Positions 38,901 through 50,782 of a stretch of 64,000 bases of DNA are shown here, one piece after another. The stretch is taken from positions 1 to 64,000 of the forward strand of contig QEYB01000882.1 of the NCBI GenBank assembly GCA_017562135.1. Direction: 5' to 3'. Under the pieces are notes generated by a model, which saw only the letters and a list, made by a program, of their open reading frames with translations, was not told where the DNA came from and ran no database searches. A program made the position numbers and the translations under genes. Every line of letters begins with the position of its first letter. Position 1 is the stretch's first letter. This stretch comes from Dipylidium caninum. Taxonomy: Eukaryota; Platyhelminthes; Cestoda; Cyclophyllidea; Dipylidiidae.

Positions 38901-41900
38901 ATAAGGAGATACTCACCACATTTATAGCGCTACTATCAGCAACAGGGGATTTGCAAATGAGACACAACCGGATAGGATTTAGTTTAGGTTTGTGAGATAT
39001 ACCGCAAGAAATGAAAATAGGCGCTGGGAGCAAATCATTACCCCTTAAATTAAGCTGGGGAACAATGAAAACCACAGGACCGTCAAGTGTGAAATCAGGA
39101 AGGTTGGAAGACGAATGCTTGGAAATGCCTCGACAGAGTTGGATACGTTGATACCAAAGAGTTGGATCGTCTGCCATGGGTCGGAAAGACGGATGCAGTT
39201 TTGCATCTTTATCTACCAAATCAGCAGGAACAAAGATTTCCAGGTAGAAATCCCACGATTTATTTTTGATAACCGTTGATGCCTGGCTGGAAGATCAACG
39301 TGGAAATTACTGGGTTGGGTTTGCATACAAGAAAGTCGTAAATATAAAAGTAACTCACATGGACGGTGCTTTCATAGGGGATCCATTGCCAAGTCTCTTT
39401 TGAACAGTGCGACCGGTTGTAGGTCTTTGCACTCCACTTTTCATTCGTGTTAGCCCCCCGCCACCAACACCGGCATAACGAAATTTCTGATGTTGATTTA
39501 GTGTTGCGGATCGGCGGTGCAGATTTCTGCCTTCTTCACTCGAGGGTTAAAAAAGATACTCTTGGAGTTTCCTTAATTAAATTATCCCTAATGCAGCAGA
39601 TAAAACCCAATGAATGAAAAATAAACAATGAAATATTTCATTCTCTGAATTAACTCCTCTTTTACGAAATTTCTTCAATAAAAAGCATACAAATAGAAAA
39701 TGACACACCTTCATCCCCCTTTGCATTCCCACTACATTGTAATGGTATACCAACAATGGGAGCTTTCTTATTTTCAATAGCCCAAGAGGATGACAAGCCC
39801 GCACCAATGGCATTCCATGCTTGCAAAGGAAAGATCAACCGACGGAAGGCGAGACGGATGACAGATGGAAAATCACCTTAAAATTTTTCATAAAAATAAG
39901 TTCACATTATAAGAGTCATTGTATATCAAATTTACGTGAATACCAGAAAAAATGGAGCTTATTTTAAAAGTTAAAGAAGAATCTAAGAGAAGATGGAAAC
40001 CAGAGTATTTCGACGTTCGATCGATGTTACTTTTGATAAGAGTTAAACACTCAGACCATTAAATATTAAACCGCCGAGATGGCCTTCAAAAATGGGTCTT
40101 CATCGAATGATAAAGCTAAATAACTACCAGAGGCGTATAATTTTTTCAGCCTAATGCGAAATGTTTAGCTTGTTTTTCGAGATATATGCATTTATTTACC
40201 GCGAAATGAAATTCGTGCCTCCTCCTTTGAAGGAACTGTGCGTGGACACTCGGGTGTCGATCTCTGGACATTCTTATTTTCCACCCCAGGGAGTCTGTTG
40301 GCTTCTGATAGGGTTTGAAGTTGATTACTAAAATTAGCTTCGAATCGAACAGCTGGGCTCTGAAAAAAATGGTTTACTGAAGTAGTATTTAACTGGTAAA
40401 TGAGGCGTATCTGTGGGTGTTGTTGCTCCTTTCGCCCTATTTTCTACGAGTAGTATACTGTCAAACTTGACCAAAAATGACCCAAAATACGACGAAAATT
40501 AGGTAGTAACTGTATTTACTGATTACTTTCAGTACATGCTTGAAGTAGGTAAAAATACAACAAATCAAGTAAAATAACAAAAAAACTAAGAAGGGGAAGA
40601 AAACAGTTAGTAAAGACAAATTTAGATAACCTAGATGGGAAACAGTAAATGACCGAGGAAACAAAAAAGGTAACTTTGCTACAACAATGGCTAACAAGAA
40701 AATAACATTCCTCCATTTAACCTACTACGATCCTAATTTATCATTTCACTGTGAAGTTCTACACCTTACTTGACAGTAATGCAAAAAAAAATATTGTGCA
40801 TGAGATAAACGTCATAGTAATTTTGCGTTTTCCACACAACTGAAGATGAAAAGAAGGGCATACTAGTAAAACTCAAGAAGGCTTCTTGGCTGTAAATAAA
40901 CTTGGTTATTTATATACTGACCTAAGTGATAAAATTTTATCTAATTTAGTACGTATAATTGAATCGAATCCTAATATTTAACTTATTTTTAGCGTTAGGA
41001 CCCTGCTCTACAATCTTCAAAATAAATGACTTACCTGATCAGGAAGGAGTATATTTTTTATGATAACATCCCTTTCTAGTTCTGTATCTGTTAGTGTGTC
41101 TAAACCACCATCCAAGGCTTCTTCATCATTGACTGCGGCCTCGGGAATTTCATTTCCACCGTCACCAAGACCATGTAGACTCCGTAGATGACACTGTGAC
41201 GATATTGGCGGTGGATCGACTTCCTCATCGTTTACATGGTCAGGACCGCCAGGATAGCCTCCTTTTTTTAGTGTAATGGTTGTATCATCGCTGCATCTGA
41301 TTAAAACAATAATTGAAAAAACCTTTTCTTAGTACTTCCAACGTGGATTGACAACCCAACGACCAAATCTTCAAGCATAGAATTCCAACTGCGACCCAAA
41401 ATGTTCAGTATGATTGATAAATTTTCATCTGTTTGTTATTTTTATCGAAGCATTTTTTCTGCTTACTGAAGATATTCAGGCGAAATGCACTTTATGACTG
41501 GGGTCTCATTCATTCGCTGAGCTTCAGCACTGATCTCAGCGAAGACTTGTTGACGAACCCGGCGACTCTCTTCTAGAGCTGATTGAATGCGTTCCAGCAC
41601 TTCTATACTCAGACTGGATTCCCTCCTCATTGAGAACGTTCGCGGCAGCATCTGGACACTCGTAATGGACTCGATTTGCATCAGCAACATTCTGCTTAAG
41701 GACGCGCGGAATTGGCAATTCCTATGATGAATTAGGAATTCCTTTAACTTAATCTATCGACGTTGCGATTAGGCAATACAGGAGTCTTGATTATAGCTTA
41801 AAGGAGGCTTAATTGTAGCTTAAATTAGGATAAATTAATGTCCATGCTAGACCGGTGCTGCTTTTCAAGCAAGGCAGAAAAGACGTATATTGAAAAAAAT

Positions 41901-44068
41901 TTTTTTCTAAAATTTTGATTCCTTTGAGATTATTCGTGAACTTTTAAACATAGAGATAGCGTTAATTGTACTCTAGATAAAAATCTCAGTATTCGTCGTA
42001 AAAGAGCGTCAGATACTATACCAAGTTGATTTGCCTTTCCGCCTCGTAAAGACCCCTGCATCTACATCATTTCATGTTCCTATCGCAATCGTAAGATGCC
42101 AAAAAAATCTAAGAACCTCGGATATAGATTTGAACTGATGGAAGACTTCTATTCCTTTATCAAGAGTTGATGTTTTCAAGAAGAGTGATTATTACCTCTC
42201 TATCGGCGACCTTGATCGCTGGAATAGAAGTTGAAGTTTTTAGAATGTCCGGCTTGAGAGACTCTGATGATTCAACATCTATTTGGGGTAGACTTCGATG
42301 CTTCTTGCAGATAATGTGAGATTGTGTACCTAAGAGGAAGGAGAAAACATAAGGCTTCAGGTCAATCCTGCGCTAAGAAAGGTCCGTCAACATTACAAAT
42401 TTGACTGCCTGAATGATGTCCCAATGGCAAATAGATGAATAAGTTGAAAGAACTCTCGAAAGGAGGTTTTGTGTCTATTGAGAAGCAATTGAGCAATGAT
42501 AAAACTGCCAAGAGGATTCAATAATAGAAATGATGGTGGTCTGTAATCTGTTAATAAAACCACAAAATATTGTGTGAGCCCCAAGTAGTACGCTTCAATC
42601 TAAAGAAATAAAGATCTTTATGAAAAACTAGTTCAGGAAAAGATAGAGGATGTATATAGAATTGATGAAGTGGTGGTTAATTCCTAAAAAAATGAATAGA
42701 TTTAGTTCGACTTGAAAAGAAATATGAGTCATGGCTTGTAAGATGGGCACAATATCTCACCTTGTAATAACTCGAAGGACAGGTTAACAGTCAGTTCACC
42801 TACTTTCAAGCCTCTCGCGTTTGCTACTGATAAAACACTGCAAAGGGGAAGGGAGTAAATAATAAGAAATACTATATTCAAGCTAACCTCTTTATAGGGC
42901 ATTGAGGAGTCAATCGGGTAAGATCTTCCACCTTTCCTCGGCCAAGTATAGCTCTATTTGACGCATCAATAACATCGAGGAAGAGGCAACCCATGTCTAA
43001 ATGCAAAGCAATGACAAGATACCATATAATTACTGGCCTTACGTGAATACGAAAATACTTGCTGAATTTCGCATAACCTTCAGCAATTTGGTTTTTATAT
43101 CTAACGCACGGAAGTCTGACGATCGTCTCTCCACTTATAGCCCTCGAAGAGTAGTGAGCCTCCTAGATCTTAGTCCCATCTACTTCAACACTACTTTTAA
43201 AGCTTTTAACATACTCTTTAGCGTTAAAAACTGAATAAATGAATATATTGGGGAGACAATTTAGTGGTTCCTAATACAGCAGGAAAAGTTCATTAATTGG
43301 TCTCAATTGCTAATTTATATACATAGATATATGATTGCTAAAATGACGCCCAAGAGTCGTGAAAGATATTCAAAACAAAATCACATGACAATAGTTCAAT
43401 TATACTTTAAACAAATAAAATGGTGCCAATAATAAAGTTATCCACTCTATGTCGTCACAGAAGACTGCAGTGCAAGGGACATACTGTAATAGTGTCAAAG
43501 CCACAATTTCTTCCTGCATAACGCTAAATATCGTTTTTCGTATAAATTAAGCTTCTGTAACATTGCTTTTCTTTGCTCATTGTTTAAAAAACAGGTTAGA
43601 CTAGTATGGCCGAAGAGAGTAGACACGTATATGATGAGAAACTTTTCCAATAAACGCTTCGGTACATTTGACGTTATCAGCTTGACCACCTTATCATCTT
43701 ATTTCGGAATGCAGATTAATAGTCGACTGAGAAACTATTCAAGTTTTCTTCGCGTAAATTGACCTAAGAGGATCGCCTAAGAGGATCGCCTTAGATAGAG
43801 GTTTTCATACCGTGGCTCCAATAGTATTTTCGGCGTTAAAAAAATGGGAACTGACCCTCAAGATAACTCTGCATTTTATGTAGGGGCACACAAACAGGGT
43901 ATCTGGTATAACTGCGGATTTGCGCCGTCTTTTGAGAAGCACCGCGTTGGGCAATTCGTGGACGTAAAAGAATCCCAGCGTTATCACCACTTTCGCCCCA
44001 CCAAACAATCCTAACGGCAAGGTGCTTTGTAATGAGGGGCCTACGTGCAGTCCAACGGAAAAGAGTCA
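23976..44068 (-). CDS. C2CD3: C2 domain-containing protein 3, centriole elongation factor (about 33 exons, first exon not found)
   Basis: Large scaffold with several C2 domains that builds the distal centriole and its appendages and is needed for ciliogenesis. Exons: 43856-44068, 42888-42996, 42761-42837, 42196-42329, 41467-41721, 41035-41296, 40200-40359, 39709-39819, 39359-39538, 38917-39286, 38584-38841, 37282-37593, 37043-37213, 36347-36641, 36067-36207, 35685-35930, 34896-35281, about 33375-33711, 32885-33050, 32500-32690 and 31430-31773, then 30690-30913, 29874-30007, 29382-29625, 28269-28471, 27804-27984, 26400-26714, 25752-25933, 25356-25681, 25183-25313, 24628-25108, 24297-24588, 23976-24218. 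Family landmarks in order: VRIVWWGESGD, YLEDMGCLFLDV, AIAWGAG, DCFVQYTIP, IPFELWLRVYSPK, VYPLF, FVRGWYEILD and a final ARIF near the stop. About 2,550 residues; the human protein is about 2,350. Junctions 42196/41721, 39709/39538 and 34896/33711 are off by one phase and need checking. Confidence 0.93.
26400..26714 (-). other. C2CD3: Most conserved C-terminal C2 segment of C2CD3
   Basis: A single exon of 105 codons, phase 0 on both sides, encodes the strand and loop region LEFVRGWYEILDVKGTSRGQ followed by ILMAVYPL. Human C2CD3 has [20 protein letters not shown] then IKVAVSPL at the same place. This is the strongest single piece of evidence for the gene's identity. Confidence 0.93.
42761..44068 (-). 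other. C2CD3: N-terminal C2 domain of C2CD3
   Basis: Three exons rebuild the N-terminal C2 domain. 43856-44068 gives AVRIVWWGESGDNAG and TRYPVCVPLHKMQSYLE (human VRVRWWGETSDGT and TRYAIRCGPKQFTSYL). 42888-42996 gives DMGCLFLDVIDASNRAILG (DMAVLVLEVITKLDHLPIG). 42761-42837 gives LKVGELTVNLSFELL (KLGELQVSLALEPL). All junctions are phase-consistent (1/2, 2/1). The exon that should supply the first 20-50 residues and the ATG was not found; the acceptor for 44068 is TGTTACAAG. Confidence 0.88.
43763..43788 (+). repeat. 13-bp tandem duplication in a C2CD3 intron
   Basis: The unit CCTAAGAGGATCG is repeated twice in direct succession, followed by a partial third CCT. It lies in the intron between the first two identified C2CD3 exons. 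Simple slippage product. Confidence 0.85.
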
Positions 44069-47000
44069 CTTGTAACAGGGATAAGCAAAAGGCGGGCCCG
44101 AGATACCAGGAGGGAGGGAAGTTTTGGCGCTGACTGGACGTCCTACTGTTTGGTGCATTGTGCCGAACTATTAAATTAGATGATAAAATATAACTTCCAA
44201 TAGAATGGGTCTCCTTTTAAACTTAACAAGGATTAATTAAATAAATGAAGTAATTTGGGTGTGTGGATAAAGTTTCAATCAGTTATTTATTTACATTGAT
44301 GCCAGACACCGGAAAAAAAGAAGCGTCCCTTGTCTCTCTACCATTTGAATTTACTTTAGCACATTTACCAAACACGTTAATGCCAAAATTAAAATACGAC
44401 AAAAAAAATACGTACGTAAAACCACATAAAACATAGGAATTATACTAAGGCCTACGTGAGGAAGTCTACATTCCTTTGGTCACTGTTGGATAGGTGATAT
44501 GAAAATATTTCAATATAAAACGAAATTGGTATTATACAAAGATAACGCAAAACTAGCAACGAAGCATAGGAAAATGCATTTATCGTGCGTGAAAAAGAGG
44601 ACACGCTGTGTGAATAACGAGATGAGAAATTTTACTATTGTATTGATTGTCGATTTCAGCTTTTACGAATAAGTACGTAGATTATATCCTAGAACATAAA
44701 ATAAAAATAGAAGGAGTAAGGACTTCTAAAGAACTAAGTTTGAACGCATAAACTATTAAACGTGAGGAAAAAAATATATGGGAGAGGTTAAGCAAACATC
44801 ACGTGACGTGAATGAATATAGCCAAAAACCGATATGTAATTTCTTCGAAAATAATGTATAAGTAAAACTAATTGAAATTGGGGTAGACATGGGTATAATG
44901 CTAGAGGACGAAATTCCACAAATTTTCAAAGTTAATGTGCACCAACAACCACGTCGGAAAAAAATACATAAATTGTTGTCGCATAAGGATGTTTATTAGA
45001 AGCGGCAATTGTAGAGAAAATTGTCAAAATGATAACCGAGTGAAAAGGAAACTTTTAATGGCCGCATGAGCAGCAATTACAACGTACACCGCTGAAATAT
45101 ACAAAGTGCTTGATAAACACTCACATAGTGACTGTATGGAAGGTCAATTTTTTATGGAAATCATACGCTTGAACCATATACGTGAGAAAGTTAAACGTAT
45201 CCAATAGCAACGCAAATGACATCAAATTTTTGTAAGGCCCGCAATTCTATAGGTTACATAAAGAAAAGCCAAACAGGGACGAGTTAGCGAGGACCCTATA
45301 TTTGAAATTTAGATCATAACCTTGATATATATAATGCTATTCAGCATTAAATAAAATTTACTGATTTTAACGCTTGATTATTACAAACATTAGGTAATTT
45401 CCATCCATGTGATTATTCAAGAAAAGTCTGGTAGCTTAAAAATATTGTGTAAATCGTGTTAGAGATAATTTGCGATTTAGAGTTTCCACAAGATTTTCAT
45501 ATTTGAAAATGTTGCCCAATCACATAAGCTCGGCTTGGAGTCTACCAGACCGTCAGTCTTTAGATTGCGCATATCTGCGGATATTTTTGAGTTACTGGCC
45601 TGCGAAATTATGTAATGCGTTCATGAAGGAGTATCGTTTGTAACAAATGAGATCCTGTGTGTTCAAGAATCATGAAACGTATACGGACCTCAAAATGAAA
45701 CCCTTACGTGAATACCCAGAGAAGCGCTAGAAGTACACATAAGTAGTTCTAAATAGAAAGTTTTTTCCCGACTCAGAAGTGGAATGGTCTGCTTCCTGAA
45801 ATAGCCCCGTGGAGGGTGACGCCCCTGATGAAACGATTACCCAAATAATATTTTTGGAGAGGAATTTATGGGGTGGAGTATTGCCATTACAACTTCCATA
45901 GGCGTACTATTGTCAAAGAGACAAGCTTAGCTTTAGAAAGTAATCATTGACAGATTACAGTAAGTAAATTTCGTTTAAAGTATTGCTACGCCTCTATTTT
46001 TAACGTTTGGCAGCTACGCAAAGTATTTTCAAAGATAGTGGGCTCGGAAGTGATGTAAACGCCATTTACTCCGATGCATATGAAGGCCTCACTTGTTGAG
46101 ATGTTGTAAGAATACTGCAGACAAAGATGGGAGGCAATTTCACAACACTAAATATTTCAAAGGAACACGAAGGCAACAAAATATTTCATTCAGACGTTTC
46201 AGCGGTCGTTTTGATTCGAGTTAATAACCAATCATTAAATTAAATTTGCGTGGCTCAAAATTTTAGTTTCAAGTTGCCAAGACTTTAGACACATTGATTT
46301 AAGTCAATAGCAGAGCTCTCCAACGATGAGTTGAAAGACGAATACTAAGTAAACACTTCTGAGGGAGGTCCGCAGTGCGTCAGGTTATATTTAAGGTGCA
46401 GAACTACATTGTTTTCGTTTTGCTTGCTTTGCTCTACATTTTAGCAATACTAAAGCCATAATTATAAGGCGGTTTCTTGAATTACAAAACCTTGCGCGAA
46501 CAGGCGATTTCCCAGTAAATACCCAGGAGAAAGAACTTACACTACCAAGAATATTTAGTGAAGTCCAGCGATGAAAAGCTTTTACACTTATTCCGATATA
46601 TATAGCATTACCCGTTCTCAAACAACTTTTGAATTATGAAAACGCGAAATTGATTGTCTCAACTCATTATGTTGTCTAGTGATCAGAAATTTGGTTACAC
46701 TCAATATATTGTAGGCTTTAAGTGATTTTTTTGAATCGTTTTATTTCCAATAATTGTTGACACTCTGAAAAAAAATTACAACACAATTTTTGTCTTATTT
46801 TTGGTCAGAGAGTCAGTTAGGGTGAAAATGATGCATGTTGCAAGTGTTTGTATAGATTGCAAAAGTTGCAATTTTAATGACACAAGATAGCGCCAGTTTG
46901 CCGCCGCATGCTACTTGTGAGCGGTGTGTTGCTTTTAGGTTAGTCTGTTGTAAAATTTTGTAATGCTACCTACTGCGTAGTAGTGGCAATACTTATGTCA

Positions 47001-47197
47001 GAATGTGCTCATTTTTAACTTCTGATCACGTGCTTTGGAAAATTTCTGTTTTCATGAAATTGCTACGGTATGTGTCACTCCTCTCCTAATAGGACTAAAT
47101 AAAAAATAAATTTGTGGTTCAAATGGCGGTTTCCCTGAGTCTGTTTATGTGCCTTTTTTACCCACAATTTTTCAGTTTTTTGCAGGTTGAAAGGCAT
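44069..47197. other. Gene-poor interval between C2CD3 and POLD2
   Basis: C2CD3 (minus) and POLD2 (plus) point away from each other, so this 3.1-kb AT-rich stretch should contain both promoters and the missing first exon of C2CD3. I could not identify that exon, a CpG cluster or any repeat here. ORFs are short and unremarkable. Confidence 0.55.
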
Positions 47198-50100
47198 ATG
47201 GCTATTATCGATCCTGAGCGTTTTCACATTCCCATCGGCAGCTGCGACTTCCAATCGCAATATGCAGAGATTTATCTCTCCCGTTTAAGAATCGCCCGTC
47301 CGTGTTTAGAACGTCAAGCGAATCGACGCTGGCCTGATTTGCCTATTCGCGCCTTGGCGGACGTGGTGCCCGACGAAGAGTGCATAATAATTGGGACGAT
47401 TTTTAGGGTCCTTGACTTCTCCTCCTCATTCTTCATGTTTTAACTTTAAGCCCTGGCTTCCACCTCAAAAGTTGAGAGCTAGATAATTGTATACACATTT
47501 GAGTCGCTTTTTGGTTTTTTAAACTTTATTCTGGTTTGGTACACTGACCAAATCTCTTAAACGGCAGCTATTGTTTAGCCGTGTTTTATAGGCAATAACT
47601 TCTCTACACTGATTTATATATTCTCTTTACATACTCTCATCCACTACTATATGCGTTGTACGACATCGTATATAACATGATCGTATTTAGTATCTTTGCA
47701 TTTTGATCTTTCGAACGGTGTTTAGCCCAGACACAGCCTCATAAGTCGTCTAAAACCACACCTGTCCACATTCATTTTTGTTAATAACTTTTCTGCCACT
47801 TAATATCGAACGTTGAAAGGTTTGAATTCTAATAATTGATGCCTGCAGCTTGAGTAATATATGCTTCAAACATTTACTCTCCAAAGGTGAAAAAAAGCCA
47901 GCCGATTGTTCGTTTCATGTTTTTTTTTTCATTAGCATCAGTTGTTCGCCTGTATGTTACCTATTATGAAACCTCGAAATTCGAGCGACTTGCATTTGTG
48001 ATTATTACGCAAAGGTCTCTACCACATCATTACTTACATTGGGTTTTTATATTCAACTTCGCTGCCAAAACGTCTGCTCTCTTCATTTAATTATTTTCCT
48101 TTAGGCAAGTGCCCGAAAACCCAGTATCATAAAACAATTCGCCCTTCTTGAACAAATCGGAGGACGATTAGAACTTGAGCGTCACCAACACCACCATGTG
48201 ACACGCTTAGCCGACAGTGACGATGAGCTCTTTCTTGAAGACGAAGTTCAACGTATTACCATCTCAGGTCAACACTCTGTCGATCGTATTACCACTGGTG
48301 TTGTCGCCTGTCTACGTGGTTATGAGCCTACGAGACAAGAGGGAACATTCATCGTCCTTGAAATGGCCTTTTTAGAACCCCATCCAGAGAAAGAGATTGC
48401 AATAGTTGCGGAGCCGACTAGTCCGCCTCTGCTAATTGGTGGTGGTCAGTGGGTTTGCTTTGTCTCGGGTCTTGGCTTCGGTGGCACAGTGGAGGCAGCC
48501 GACACCGAAGTTAACCACGGCCACACTTTGGCGTTGCAGCTCCTCGGCGATTGGCTAAGGCGGATACCTCTGTGTCGTCTTTTCATTCTTGGCGATTCTA
48601 TCCGCCCTAGCGATCCGGGCGGATTAGAAACACTTGGTATAATACAACAGGTGTGGCCAAACCTTTTGATCTGTAAGACAAATCTGTGACTTATCTTAAT
48701 TGACGCGAATGTCTTCTAGGATGTGGCTTTAAATTCCACTTTGATTAGTTGTATGACAAGTTCGAAACTATTAATTATTCTGATCCGGTCACTGTGGTCA
48801 GTCATATCGACAGCTATCCACGTGAAAAGTTTGAGTTGAGGTTTCGGCTTGAAGGAGACTATTTCGCCACTTACAAGGGACTAAGAAGTCCTTATAAAGT
48901 AATACTCATTGGCCTCTTTAATACAAATGTGCAGATCCAATCAAAGCATCCTTCAAGATTTCACTCATCTTTGTGGTTTGCTAACTTGTAGTTAAAACAC
49001 TAAAATACAGCATTAGACCTGATCTGTCTAAACTGAGTGTTTTGGCTTTGTATAGTAATGCTTGGTCTGTCTCCCGTTGCAGGCGCGCTTTTTGACCCGT
49101 AAAGCCGATGCGGACTCCGTTATATCCATGGCCCACCTGGACGCCTGGCTTTCAGAACTACCTCTTGGCGGTGACGGCGGTCTAACTGTAGAAGTGCTTC
49201 CAGGTGTTGCCGACTGCGTTTCGCAACTCATGCCTCAACAACCCTTCCACCCACTACTTTTTCCTCGTACAATCACTCGCTTCGGCCATGGGGAAGGGGC
49301 ACTCGTTAGTTCTACTAACCCATGCTTCTCCGAAGTGCACTCGCGTCGCATCCTCGCCACCGCAGGGCAATCTGTTAGCGATGTCTACAAGTGCGTTCCA
49401 CCGCTCCCTTGTTTGCTTCCTAGCATTTTGCTCAACTGATCTGAAGGCTGGTCTCAATCAGTATACAATTGCTACGACCCCGTTCCATCCGGGCGTCTGG
49501 GCACCTGTTCTGTCTGTTTACCTGTAACGTCTTTTCGTCCTAGCTAGCTTTGGATTCTTGATAACCGGAATATTACCTCCCACTGGCTATTCTTATGTTC
49601 CGTCAATGGTGTTCCAATATAAAGTTCCTTAAACTAAACACGTAATATCTTAGGAAAACACTTCGTGCTCTCAAGAGTGTCCGTACCTCGCGTCTCAGCA
49701 CGACTAAGACTTCACAGCCTAAGCTATTTAGTGGATACTCAATTTTCAGAGGCTGTGCAATTTGAATCACAGTTGCAGATAGTAGTAGACTCCTCCTTTC
49801 GATTGAAATTGTTCGTTTTGAGATTTTGGTTCTTTCATACGACCACGAAGATCGTGTCCCATCCCCCTTTTTGGCACGTGGTAACAGGTGGCTTGGTGAG
49901 CCATCGGCATGTACCATATAGCCTGTCAAGCACATGTTAACTATAGTCCTAAGATCCATTTTTCTTTACAGATACACTGCATCCGGTGATATCTTAGATT
50001 GCATGGAGTCCCTACTACATTGGGGTCACATAGCTCCCACCAGCCCTGACACTCTTTTCGCCTATCCTCGAATGGACAACGATTGTCTATTGTTTCGTGT

Positions 50101-50335
50101 CGACCCAGAAACGGCCGCATCTCCCGACTATCCTGATGTCTTCGTGGCGGGAAATCAATTGACTGCGCAGTTCCGACGAGCTTCCTTGGGATCACTGGAC
50201 TCGGCTGATGAGAATCGGGAAGGAGCGCTACTCATTGCGGTTCCGCGATTCGATGTATCACTCACTATTATCCTATTAGAACTGGGATCACTAAGTTGTG
50301 TCCCCCTAAAGTTTGATCTCTCCCAGATTGAATAG
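47198..50335 (+). CDS. POLD2: DNA polymerase delta subunit 2, complete in four exons
   Basis: Small (B) subunit of the replicative polymerase delta, which links the catalytic subunit to the other subunits. Exons 47198-47407, 48105-48650, 49083-49390 and 49972-50335 join in phases 0, 0 and 2 with GT-AG borders and give about 475 residues (human 469). Landmarks: SQYAEIYLSRL (human RQYAHIYATRL), SDDELFLEDEVQRI (PDDELVLEDELQRI), VSGLGFGG, MPQQPFHPLLFP (LPQQPLHPCMFP), ATAGQSVSDVYK (GTSGQNVSDIFR) and HIAPTSPDTLFAYP (HISPTAPDTLGCYP). The OB fold and inactive phosphoesterase domain are both covered. The ATG lies 12 bases after a good acceptor (TTTTTTGCAG), so a short 5' exon or a trans-spliced leader is likely. 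No breaks. Confidence 0.97.
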
Positions 50336-50782
50336 GAGCGGACGTTCTTGTTGCAAAGCGTTAGACTTTTTGGCACTGATGCTGACAACATAATAAAGAA
50401 TATCAAAAAAATTATCAAATGCTCATGAGACCTCAGGTTTGAGGGGTCGCGCTGGAATAATCTCCTAGATGGACGTAGCGTTAAAAATTCAGCAAACCCG
50501 GCCAGCGACCACTCTGAAATTTTTGATTTTGTTTTTAGGCAACCGAGGCATTTAACCTGGTGTTTAATAACATCACCCTTAGTCGGGTATGGACGTAGAC
50601 AAGTCTAGGGATTTACTTTTTGGGTGGGAATGTGGGAGGTGGAGATATTATAATCAAACCGAAGGCTCAATAAAATCCCCGTATTAGCACGAAAGTTGGT
50701 ACCAACAGAGGAAATCGCTGATTAGAACCCGCCAAATTAAGCAGCCAATTCAGTGATTTACTTCGAGGTCGCATGTGCTTAG
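50336..50782. other. Convergent 3' interval between POLD2 and MRPL4
   Basis: The stop codons of POLD2 (plus) and MRPL4 (minus) are only 447 bp apart, so the two 3' UTRs face each other here. An ATAATAAAGAAT stretch at 50390-50401 on the plus strand contains AATAAA and is the likely POLD2 polyadenylation signal. Confidence 0.5.
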
